Source: Lycorma delicatula (lineage: Eukaryota; Arthropoda; Insecta; Hemiptera; Fulgoridae). Taken from it: DNA of 64,000 nt. Position numbers and translations under genes: made by a program. Below the pieces are notes generated by a model that did no database searches, was not told the origin of the DNA, and saw only the letters and a program-made list of their open reading frames with translations. The stretch is from contig NC_134463.1 in assembly GCF_047948215.1 (NCBI RefSeq), positions 56,736,201 to 56,800,200 on the forward strand, in the 5' to 3' direction. Positions 14,501 to 27,700 of this stretch are shown in pieces (positions within the stretch are counted from its first letter, which is position 1; each line of letters begins with the position of its first letter).

Positions 14501-17500
14501 GCATAATCACTAAATTTTAAAGTGTTTCTATAAAATTCTGATAAATATTTTGTTTGAATAAAGAAATGGAATATTTTTATTTACTTATTAATACTCATTT
14601 AAAAAATAAAATTTTTTAACTTTCTTATTTAAATCTTTATTTACTTTTTAATTTTTTTTCAGAATGGAAGATTACTATTACATTGGGCAGCTCTTGGAGG
14701 TCATGATGAACTTGTACAATATCTTTTGGAGTTAAATCCTACTGCTGCAAATGCAGCTGATGATGTTAGTATTTAATTATTTAACTTCAGGGACGGAAAT
14801 TCAATTCTGATGTGTTGTATTTTGAGTAGTTTTCTTAAGATATTTTCTTGTTAATTCTTACTTTAATTTTGTTTGTTTTTATTGTTTTTAAACTGGTATA
14901 CCAGTTGAACATTTTGTGGTTTGGTGTGCTTAATAATTCACTTTAATATCACTGATGTGCAGTGTAAGATAATTAAAAACTGTTCCTACAGTTAATGCAT
15001 TCCAGATAGTTTCTCATACTCTATATATAAATAATATTGGTATATGTAGTATGATATATATATATAAATAATATTGGTATATGTATTATGATATATATTT
15101 ATATATAGTTATGTAATTGTCTGGAATATTTATGATGAAGCAAGAGGGAGTTCTCAGTTATGAGTAAGTAAATGAATAATACTGGAATTTGGATAAATGA
15201 TGTGCAGTACAAAGCAACAGGCTTTATAGATGACTTTGTTCTGAAAGCAGAAAGTATTGTTATACCCACTATTATTCCAGCTATTAACCAATCCTTTGAT
15301 ATTGGCGTTAGCAAAATGGGGGATATCCTCTCCTTACTCTTAAAGTTTGAGACAACTTCAATAAAACTTTTTCTGAATGATAGTATGCCAAGGAACAATT
15401 GAATGATCACCATGTACATGTGATTTTTCATTCTGGGTAATCATCAAAGGCATGGTATTTTCTTAAAGTCCAGATGACCTGAACCTCTTAAGCTGTTGAC
15501 TGAAAACTCAGTCTATTTTACAAATCAGGACAAAAATTTATTCAAAAAAATGTCTAATTCATTAGCTAAACACTGCTGCAAGTGCATTAAAGCAGAAGGG
15601 AAATTCTTTGAACTGTTCCTTGAATGTTTTAAACATGTAATAATAAAAAAAACTTTTTGTTGTACTGTTTTCTTATTAGTTATTGGGAAAATGTTTTTCA
15701 GTTAGATTTTCATTTGCATTTAAAAAAAAAAATAATTTGAAATAATTTTTATTTATTACAATTTTCAGATTTTAATGACTCCATTGATTTTGGCCGCTTC
15801 TGCTGGACGTTTAGCTGTTGTTCATACATTACTTGGAAAAGGAGCAGATGTAAATGCAAAAAATCAAGAAGGACATTCTGCATTGCAGTACGCTTGTTCT
15901 AAGGGATGGAGAGAGGTAAAAAACCCAATTTCTTTATATTAATAAATTTAATGACATTTCATTTCTTTCACTTTTTCTTGAATTTGCTTTAGTCATACTT
16001 CATTCAGTAAATTCTCAATATAGTTATAATAAATAAATCATGATGTATTATTTTAATTATTGGATTTAACAACACTCATTGATATGATATGATGTATGCA
16101 GTCAGAATGGTGGTGACTCTGATGCCATGCTGCTGCATGTATATTTACGGTATGATATGTGTAATATTTTTCTAGGCTTACGGTTGGGTTAAGCATGTTG
16201 TTGAGAGAAATATATTGCATTATTAAATCAGTGGAAAATTATATTTACAGTATGTTATATGAACGGGATACCATAAGCTAATGTAATGTAGATTAGCATA
16301 ATTTTAGTAATGCTATGAGTTGAATAGGATACAGACTACAAAGACTGCTAAAAATTGAAATTGAATGAGTTAATAAAAAATTAAATGCTACTGATGTTAT
16401 GCTGAATTGATTTGTTTTAATAATGAAAATAAGTAGATTACGTGTGACATAATGTTTTTACTGACATGCTAGCAAATGAATGCGTGGTGAGAAATCGGGG
16501 AGTAATGTGGGATTTCATTGCAGTATAATAGGTTGTGTGAGGTGATACACAACTAGAAAGAATCGGTAATTGAGTTTAAACAACTAAGGAAATTAGAAAA
16601 TATATATTAAAACTCACGGTATTTGAGAATTATAGTAGTGCAAACAGAAGGATCTGGGAAAGAGGCAGTAAGCAGGCACAAACATGTAGTTTGATCAAAG
16701 AGTGATCACATTTTTTAACATGTGATCAAACAAGTGTGAGGAGTTTAATCTGGAACTAGGATCTAGCTAAATAAATTTGTTAAGGATCACATGATTTTTT
16801 GATGTTAATGGGTTTTTAAATGGTCTGGAACTTTCTGTTATGTTTTTTTTTTTAAAACCATTGCCAAAAAATGTATTTATTAATGTAATTGAGTAACTGT
16901 AAAAATCCAATTCAATATCTATTGTAAAATATTAAATGAGCGATTATGAATAAAATAATTTGATTCACATTAAAATAAAAATTATTATGTACATATGGAA
17001 AGGAATAGAAAATACATTAAATATTTCCCAAAAATTCATGCAAGTCAGAGAAAATAACTAATTTATAAAGCTGGTAAGTTGATAAGTTTTTGTGAGGGCA
17101 GGATTACAGGTGACAGCTTTCTAATGGTAAGAAACAGCTGGATTAGAGCAGGATCTAGCTGTGTTTTTTATCCAAACTATCTTCAGCTCAGGTCAATAAA
17201 CTGACCATTGCAAAAATTCATTTTTAAGCAAACATGGGATAAACTCAGTTTATACTTTTATAGACTGAATGTTGAAATCTTAAGGTACTAAAATTCTCTA
17301 CCTTCAAGGATTTTATACATCTTTTATCTAAAATACCTCTTGTAATCTTGAAAAGACCTTGGTGAAAAACTCTCTTGTTTTCATTATTTATTCTGTATAT
17401 TTTTTTGTTAAATCCAAAAACTTTTCATTCTCTTGAAGTGATTTTTTTTCGTTTCCTTATTTATTTTCTGATCTATACAAATTTTCATGCAATTAAAAAA

Positions 17501-20500
17501 AAAAAAAATGTTGAGCTGAAGCTGTTGAAGTAGAAACTGAAAAATGGGTAGAAATCTTTGTCTATACTTCAAAAACTATTATGAACAATTGATGCAAATT
17601 GTATGCAGTTTAATTTTTGTTTCTCTAAATCTTTTAACAGAAGTCAAAATAAGTGAAAATGACAGAAAACAGTCAGTGACTAAGAGGGAGGTTATTGTTT
17701 CATGTGATAAGAATGTCAGTAAAAATCTTTATAATTTAAAAAAGTCCAATGTACAAATAGCTCAATTTTGTTAACCCTATAAATTTGTTGATGCATAGAT
17801 GCAGTAGTCCTGCTCATTTACAGAAAACAATTATAGACATTGTTCTAAATGCATTCTCTGATTTGACTGATATTATTTGTAGTATTAAGAAGTATATACA
17901 GAATAATTCTGGAAAAAAGGGTAACAGTTGAACTGATTCTAGAGCTTAAAATACAGATTTCAGTTCCCTCTGGTGAAATGAAATTATCCTGAAATTTTTA
18001 TGATGTTATATAAGAGATAAACTTTATGGTTTTTGTGTTTTTTGATCTGAAAAAGTAGAATAAAACATGTCCCAGAACTGTATCTCCTATAGTTTTCTTG
18101 TTACCCAACATAAACAGAAAAATTAAAAGATTAAAAACACATGTTTTTAGGTTTGAAGAATAGTAATTTTGGTAAATAAGTAATAAATGCATAAATTTTA
18201 TTATCAAAACGTGTAAATTTAATTGTGAGAAAATTGATGTAATAATTGTAAAAAAAAAGGAAAAAAGCAACTTTTATTAAAATCAAAATAAATACCTTAA
18301 TTTTAAAGATTGATTTTTTAAAAATTAAATTTTTTGTATTAAAAACAGCTGTTTTTAATTTTTACAAATTCTTGATACTTTTCTTAAGTTTTATTTTTCT
18401 TTTAATAATAAGCTTTTTTCATAGACTTATTATGTCAATTTTCTCAGAATTAAATTCTCTAGAAGTTTCTGTAATAAAATTTATTCATTTATTAGCCATT
18501 TAAGAAAGTTATTGTACTTCAAACCTATGAAAAGTGTTTTTCATCACTGAATTTTTCTGTTTTACATTGGATATCATGAAAACTATGGGAAATACAGTTC
18601 TGGGACATGTTTTATGAGATTTTTTTGGTAAAAAAGCCGTAAAGTTTGCCCCTTATTTAACTTCTTAAAAATTTCAGTATAATCTCATTTCACCAGGGTA
18701 ACTGAAATTTGGCCGGAATTTTACTTCATGGTGATGAATGTAAATATTCATTACTCATCATATTAAAAAGTAGAGGATTATTCTTTGTGCATTGGTTAAT
18801 AACTGCACTGTAACTATTTATAAATAAATATAATTATTAAAATACAAAACAGAAATTCTTTTCAGTATAAAAATCACGTAAGTATGAAAAATAGTGTTTT
18901 CCATATGTTATCTAAGTATGTAAGTATGTTTATATTCTTATCTTTTAAGTTTTTTGATCAAAAAATGATGGTATTAATAGAATGTAAAATCATAAATGTG
19001 TATTTCAGATTATACTACTACCATAATATAATACCTTGAAAAAAATGTGTGCATACAAATGCATTCATTTATGTGTTCTCTTGGATTGAATGTATTTATT
19101 ACATTTTCTGTAATTTATTTGTATAATAAACCCAATAACACAAAACTGAAATATTTGCTAATTTTGGTGACCAAAAACTTTTTTCCATATAATGATATTC
19201 AAAACATTTACAATATCTTTTATTTTAAATATAACTCTTGCAGTTTGGTCTATTAATCTAACAGAATTATATATATATTACTGAATGAAATTAAACTTTT
19301 TAAGATTCATGTTATTCCTCTCTACTGTTAAACTATTAAATTATATTAATATAAACCACCTAGTGCAGAATGTTGGGATAAGATGTATCTTAACTTAATT
19401 TTATCATGAAAAGATTACTATCCTTCAGTGGGATAGTAATTTACCAATTAACAGAAAAATTAAATACAAACAATCTTTTAATATTACAGTCAGATGAAAC
19501 AATTACACCATTTATCATGTCAGTTAAAAATATAATATAAAAAAGTTTAGACTAACTTTTAATCGTAATAATAATAATAATTTATTTACCATTTTAGATT
19601 ATACCCTTTTGAACTGATTCCCCAAGTTAACTGGATCACAAAAATTTCATAAATTATACATCCCAAGCTTCCTTTGATCAATTATAAATCTGCTCCTTGT
19701 TATATTATGTTCAAAATAATAGGTAAAATTCTTAGAAAAAAAAATGAATTTATCTAATACTTTAACATAAAAAATAGTTATGTATCAGTAAATAAATTAA
19801 AAAGTATATACTTTCAAAGATGTTTTCCTGATGTTTAAATTAATTTTTGATGTAAGAAAATTATATTTCTGACTGAAAGCTCATTTCACATGTGTTATTC
19901 GGCTTTTTATATCGCTCCTGCTTCATCCATCTAGTAATTCTACTTCCTAAATAACAAAATTCTATCTCCATAATCTTTTCACTTCCTATTTTTATATTCA
20001 GTGGTCCACATACATTATTTCTACTGCATTTCATTACTTTCGTTTTGTTCTTTATTTTCATGCTATTGTTCTTGTGTAGGACTTCATCCGTGCTATTCAT
20101 TGTTTCTCTAAATCTTTTTTACTCTGCAATTATTACTATATTATTGGTAAATTATAGCATCTTTATCTTTTTTAGCTGATAGTTTATAAAGATTAAAAAG
20201 TAATGGAGATAGAGAACATTCTTGTTGGACTCCCTTTTTCTATTATGGTTTCTTTATTATGTTCTTCCATTATTATTATTATTATTGCAGTTTGGTTCCT
20301 GTAAATGTCAGCAATTGTTCTTCTATCTCTATACTTGAACCCTAAATTTTTTAAAATGCTGAACATTTTATTCCAGTCTATGTTATCAAATGCCTTTTCT
20401 AAGTCTATAATTGTGAAGTATTTTGGTTTGTATTTCTTTAATTTTCCTTCTATTATTAATCTGAGTGCTAAAATTGCTTCCCTTGCCCTTTAATCTTCCT

Positions 20501-23500
20501 GAAATCATATTGGTCTTCTCCTAACACTTTCCGCACTCCTCTCAATTCTTCTGAATTCTAGATATGATTTTTTATGCATGAGTAGTTAAGCTAATTGTTC
20601 TGTATTCTTCTCTTTTATCTGCTCCTGCTTTCTTTGGTATCATGACAAAACACTGTTTTTGACGTCTGACAGAACTTTTCCTTTTTCGTAAATATTACAC
20701 ATCAGTTTGTATAATCTATCTATCGCTTCCTCACCGGCACTGCACAGTAATTCTGCATGAATCCCGTCTATCCCAGTAGCCTTTCTGCCATTTGAATCTT
20801 TTAATGCTCTATTAAATTCAGATCTCAGTATTTTATTTCCCTTTTCATCCTGTTCGACTTCCTCTTCTTCCTCAATAATAACAGTTTCTAATTCATTTCC
20901 TCCATATAACTCTTCAATATATTCCACCCACCTATCGACCTTTTCTTTTGTATTATAAATTGGGGTACCATCTTTTTTTAACACATTATTACACACTAAA
21001 TTATGGTCAATATCAGTGTCTGCCCCAGGATAAGCTTTGCAGTCTACGAGCTGATTTCTAAATCTTTGTTTAACCATGATACAATCTAGCTGATATCTGG
21101 CAGCATCACTTGGCTTTTTCCATGTTTATATTCTTCTATTATGATTTTTAAACTGGTGTTGGCAATTAACTAACTTATATTTCATGCAAAACACAGTAAG
21201 TCAGTCCCCTCTTTCAATCCTTTTGCCCAGCCCGTATTCACGCACAATTTTTCCTTCCTTGCCTTTTCTGATGCTTGCGTTTCAATCTCTTAACTATTAT
21301 TAAACTTTCATCCCCTTTTATGTGTTTAATTGTTTCATCAGTTTTTACATATACACACTCTACCTCATCATTTATCATTGGTACTTGTAGACATATAGAT
21401 GTTAATAATCGTTGTCGGCTTAAGTTTTGATTTTATCCTCATTACAATGATTCTATCACTGTGTGTTTCGAAAAAAATTCTACTCTCTTCCCTATCTTCT
21501 TTTTCATTATGAAACCTACTCCTGCCTGCCCTTTATTTGAAGCGGAGTTAATTATTCTAAAATCACGTGACCAAAAGTCGTTTTCCTCTTTCCACTGAGC
21601 CTTGCTAATTCCTACTACATTTACATTTTACCTATTCATTTCCCTGTTTAAATTTTCTAACCTACCAACCTTTTTTAGACTTCTTACATTCCACTCTTCG
21701 ACTCATAGAATGTTATTTTTTAATTTTCTGGTGATCCCTTTCTTAGTACTCTCCACCTAGAGATCCGAACAGGGGACTAGTTTACCTCCAGAATATTTTA
21801 CCTAGGAAGGCGCCTCCATCTTTGTACTTGAAAATGCAGAGAGTTGCATTTTCTTGGAAAAAAACAGCTGTAGTTTTTCATTGCTTTCAGCTGCGCAGTA
21901 CTCAGAAGATTGAGTGATGTTGATATGGCCATTTAAGTCCTCCTTTTCTACGCCCTTAACAACTACTGAATGAGCTGCTGTCCTCTTTCAGGAATCATTT
22001 CTTAGTAAACAGGTACCTCTCTGATATGGTTGCAGCTTTGTCCCAGCTACTGTGTATCACTTAGCACTCAAGCCCCCTCACAAATGGCAAGGTCTAATGA
22101 TTCTAGAGGGAGTTATAACAGTTAGTAATGGTAATAAAATGGTTAATTTTACTACTGGTCAGTTTTGGTTTATTTGCAGTATATATAGCCCAGATGTAAT
22201 TGTTTTGACTTTTTTTGATAGCTTGGTCTTCTAAGGGTTAATAATTCAATCATGACAGGATGCAGAATCCCACAAAAGTACTTTCATGATAAAATTAAGA
22301 TAAAATATGTCTTACCTCAATACTCTTTCTGTATTAGGTGATTTATTATTATTATCTTTCATGACTGCATAGGATCACTTTAGTCAGTTCGTTATCCAAG
22401 TCTCTTTAATGGGACTGTTTGGGCCTTGCAGTCTTCCTAGTACTTTTTCGTATGTTCCAAAACTTGTGTCCTCTCTAGTGTTGAAAATTTTCTTGTAGTT
22501 AGTTTTTTCTTGCGAGTGTGAAGCGATCATTTTTGTTCTTGATTTTCTTGTTTAATTTTATGTTATCTGTGGTTTCTACTGATGTAAGGCCAATTTCCTT
22601 CAGATCCTCTTTTATTTCTCTGATCATCTGCTTCCTTTCTTGGTGTGTTTTTCAAGTCGAGATTGTATTGTTGCTGTTTCAGAAGTCTTGAATCTTGCAT
22701 CCTCATGATATGTCCAAAGAATCTATTTTCCTGTTATGCATGGTATCAATGATGGGTTGTAACTTTTTGAACACAACTTTGTTGAGCATGATCCACCACT
22801 GCCTATCTTTCTGCTACATTTTATTGATGCAGGTTCTTCCAGTTCTTCTTTTGATTTTCTGGAGTCTGTCTGTCTTTGATTGTTTGTTCAGGTGGAAGAT
22901 TGTTTCTGCTGCATAAGTGGCTTCTGGTTTTAGAACTGTGTTGTAGTGTATTTTTGTGTTTATTGATAGGCATTTTTTTATTATAAATGTACCAGGTTAT
23001 TTTTTGAGCTTTAGCTAGCCTGTTTCTTTTTATTTAGATCGAGGTTTTTTTTTTGTTTAGCTTGTTTGTTACTATTTTTCTGAGGTATTTAAATTAGGTT
23101 ACTATTTTGATTTTATTACTGTTTATGTTTACTTCTTTTAATCATCTTGGTTTTTGTGGCATAATTTTTCTCTTTTCAAATGAAATTTTGATGCTAGTTT
23201 TATTTGCAATGTTTTGAAGTTCTAGTATCTGTGATTTAGCTTCCTCAATGTCGTTTGCTAGCAGTGCCAAGTCACTAGTGAAACCAAGACAGTTTGTGTT
23301 GCTTTTTCAGCCTATTTTTACTTTTGGGAGCATTTTTTGAGCCATTCCCTCATTACCATTTCTAGAGTGCAGTTGTGTAATAGCAGTGAGAGCCCATCCA
23401 TCGCATTGGCGCTGTCCTGTTTTGATTTCAAATGGTTCTGAGACCTCACTTCTGAATTCTACCTTTGAATTAGTGTTAGTGAGGGTCAGTTTTGTCATGC

Positions 23501-24731
23501 TTATTAGTTTAATATGTAGTCTGAGGTGTCATAGAATTTTTAGTAGAGATTCTCTGTGGATGCAGTCATAAGCTTTCTTGAAATCTACAAATGTTATCAC
23601 CATGTCTCTGTTTTGTTTTCTTGTTAAAATCCATTATTAGTTTTACTAATTACACTCATGATCTGGTCTGGACAGCTTCTCCAGGGTTTGAAATCTTCCT
23701 AGCCTTTTCTTGAGTTGTGGACTGATTCTGTTGAAGATGATTCTTGAAAGAATTTTGTATGTTGTGTTTAGGAGTGAGATTCACCTGTAATTGTTAGGGT
23801 CTGTTTGTCCCCTTTTTTGTGTAGCAGATGGATGAGGGCTGTTGTCTAGGGTTCTGGTAGTTTTGTTGAAGGGAAATTTTTTCTGATTTTCCTGCATGTT
23901 TCCAGATTTCTACAAAAGTCTGATCTACTGCTGCTGCTGCTTTGTATTCTTCATTTCACCCAGTGCTTGGTAGACTTCTTGCTTTATTGTAGGAGGGTTG
24001 ATGTTTTCTGGTTGTGTTGTTATTAGGGTGTCGGTGTTGAAGTTTAGGAATTCTGTCAGTTCCTTGCAATTTAGGAGTTTGTTAACATATTGAGTTAGGA
24101 TTTCTGCATTGTCTTTATTGTTAAGGGCCAGATTTTCATTCCTTATTTGTAGGGTTGGGGATTCATATTTTTGGAGCCGATTTTTTAAGGTTTTGTAATA
24201 GTCTTTTGACACATTGCTACTAACTTCAGTGTGTCTTTATGGTATTGTCTTTTTATTATCCTTAGTGTTCGGATGGTTTCTTTTCTTTGTTTTACTATTT
24301 TGGAAGGATGTTTCTGATTTTTGGTATTGGTGATGTCTTATCTCCAACATTTCGCCATATTCACTGTTCTACCATTGATGTCTTTTACAGGGTTTTATTG
24401 GGGCTACTTCTGTGATTTGTTTTAAGGTTTTTGACTAGATCTTTGATTTTATCCGTGATTGTTATTTTTTTGGTTGCTTTATGTTAATTTCATTTTCTGA
24501 TTAGTTGGTTAGGGTCCATTTTTCTTTGGGTTACAGGGGCTTGGTTTTGTTGCTTTCTTTAGGGAGTAAATTCAGTTTTAATCTTAACTACATAGTGTCA
24601 AGTTCTGAGTCTGTGTTTGAGGAGTTCAACACTGTAGATTTCCTTGTGGTGGTGTTCGTCCATCCAAAACATGGTCTAGTTGCCATTCTCTTTTATTGTA
24701 GTTGGAGGTTTATATAACAGAATTTAAAATG

Positions 24732-24776
<45 letters not shown>

Positions 24777-27700
24777 AATTTTGAATTTTTGCTTACAAAA
24801 CTATTTATAGTTTGTTAATTTTCTGAAATTTTATTGAAAATGTTTGTGACAAAAATCTTTGAGAGGGAATTTAATTGTTCTAGTAAAGTCATTTGTTTTT
24901 TAAATTAAATTACTTAGCTTGAATACAGGATTACAGAATTACAGCATGTATGTTTCTCTACTGCTGCTGTAGAAGTCAGATCCGTAGGGAGCTCTTGTAC
25001 ATATATGTGCCTGCAGACTTGATCCCTTGAAATTTTTTTTTAAATATGTGGTGATTATTTTTTATTAATTCTGTTTAAATAAAGTATTAGAATTTTTTCT
25101 TTTAATTTTTATATTCATGTGATTATTGTTTTTAAGAGAACTGATTAATTGTAAAAGCCTTCCATTACTTGCCATTTTCATTGTTACATGTATGTATGTA
25201 TTTTATGGCATTTTTCTTTACTGTTTCATGTAGTATTATAAGTTTGCTAGAAAGTGTATTAAATAATTTTTTTCATTAAGTTTAGTGTTATCCGTATATT
25301 ATGGAATAAATTTTTGTATGATTACAAATGTTTTTCATTTGTACTGAATTTTATTTAATCTTTTACTTTTTTTCAGATAGTAGAAATTTTATTAAATAAT
25401 GGTGCAGATGTAGATATTTCTGATAAAAGAGGTGCAAGGCCATTGCATAGGGCTGCTTCGTTGGGTATTATAGCAATTGTACAACTACTTCTTAATGACA
25501 AAGGGATTGATGTCAACGCCCGAGATGTGTATGGAAACACACCATTGTAAGTTCATTCACAAAGGTACATTTTGGTGGGGGAGTGCTCCCTTTCCACAAT
25601 TTTTATGCCAGAAATATGTGTGAATATAAAAAAGCTAGGAAATAATCTAGCAGCCATCTTAGCATAAAATATACTGTAGTTTAACTAATAATTTTCTTTC
25701 AGTTAATTAAATAAGCAAGTATAATTTATGATATAATAATAAAAGTTTGTCAAAATAATATCCTTACACTTTAAGTTTTTTGTTACTGAGAAATAATTTA
25801 CAATTTAACAGCTAAAGCAAGTACAAAAGCAACATTTTTTATATGATAAAAAATTATTGTTGGTGATTATTTGTATATAAAAATTAGTTATAACCATGAA
25901 ATATTTAAATATGTAATAAAACTAGCTCCCTGTCGCAGCTTCGCTCACGCTATATGGTTTCCCAATTCTTTTATTTTATGTTCTTTAATCAAGTAACTGG
26001 AGGCAGGTGCAGCCAGTCACACATGCAGTAAGAGTGGCAGTGGTTTTTTTGGTTGAGCAACAAAACCGCGCTGTTGCTCAATCGTGTTGTGCGACTGTGT
26101 GACTTCGCACCCGTTAAAAAAACCCAAAGATGGTTTTTAAATATTTATCTGAAGAGATTTGCAAGCCAAAATCTACTGAATATCTGGTTTATTATAGTCG
26201 GGATTGGGAAAATTTACAGTCATTGTTCAAAATTTTTTTACCTTTCGTCATCCCCTTTCAAGGCTGAATTTCAAAAATCTAGAAATTGGTTTATTGACAT
26301 GAAGATTACACAACCAAAAATTAGGTTGATTTCTTCATTTGTTACAGAGAAATTAAAAAAATAATTTGATTTCAAAAAATTCAAAAATCTATTTTAACCC
26401 TTGAAACTCAGAATTTCAAGAAATCTAGAAATTGGTTTTTAGATATTAATAAGCATTCAATTCAAACCCAGCTCGAACAGTGTTAGACACGCACAGTTCA
26501 TTAAAAGTTGTGCTTCAGCTGACATATCTCCATTACTACATTTTTTTTAGAGATTTTTCAGAATGAAATATATTCAAAAGCCTTCTCAGTTATGCCTAGA
26601 AAAATGGATAAAAATTTGCTTGCAATTGTTCCGTAAATAATAGTGTAGATGAACTTTGAATATTTATGATTTTTAAACCTACCAAATAATATTGCTGCTT
26701 TTATTTTCTGTATAAATAAAAAAACTTATGTAATTAGAATGATCAGAATCATCAAAGCACTAAATTAATAATCATGTAAAATAAATCTGATCAGAATAAT
26801 AGTACATTACAGTATAACATACTATAAAGATTGTAGATCTTTAAAAAAGGAATCTTGAAAAAACTGGCTGGATATATTGGCATTTTGCCTGGATAGATCA
26901 AGAGAAGCTGTTGTAAAATCTTGATCAGAGCATCATCAAATGAACAATTAATTATAAAATAAAAAATCGAATTGACCAAAATCCATAATAATTAAAAATG
27001 TAATTAAACATAATAATAATACATTAAATACATGAAGATACTAAATAAATAAATAAAATAATTACAAAATTAAAAACAATTCAAGTTAAAAACAATTCAA
27101 AATTAAAAACAAGTTAATGAAAATTATTTGTGCACATATTTATTATACACATTAAACAGAAAATTCAGAATTTTTATATTATTATTTAACGAATAATAAA
27201 CTTTATTATTTGTTTGTTTGGTATAACTAATTTAAATGAGTTAGCTTGTAATAAAAGTTATATCCACTTTTCAGTGGTTTGGACCAATTATTATGTGATT
27301 TAATCTGCAATTAAAAAAATTGTTTGTAACATGTTAATTTATAAAATAAGTAAAATGGTTTAATATCATTGTAATGTTAAATTTATGATATAGTTTTCAA
27401 ATATGACTGCTGCAGTGCAGTGGAAATTGTGTTTGCAAAACTGTTATTCATATCTATAAATACTATTAAAATTGTAATATAATTTTTTTTTAATGTTAAC
27501 ACCTGAAATTTCCGAAGTAAGCTTCTTACTTAAAGTCTAGGCCTTCCTAATAAAACCATTATTTAATGTTTTTGAATTTAAACAGTTTATTGAATTTACT
27601 CTAAGCAGACTCCTGAAATATTAATACCATATCAAATTATTAATTGACGACTCTACATAAAGCCATTTATACTCATTTGAAAGCCTTTTTGAGCATCTAA

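Noticed and set aside
15099..15431. 110-codon minus-strand open frame with hydrophobic segments in intron 2.
   Set aside because: No recognised family, overlaps an open frame on the other strand, and lies in AT-rich intron DNA where such frames occur by chance.
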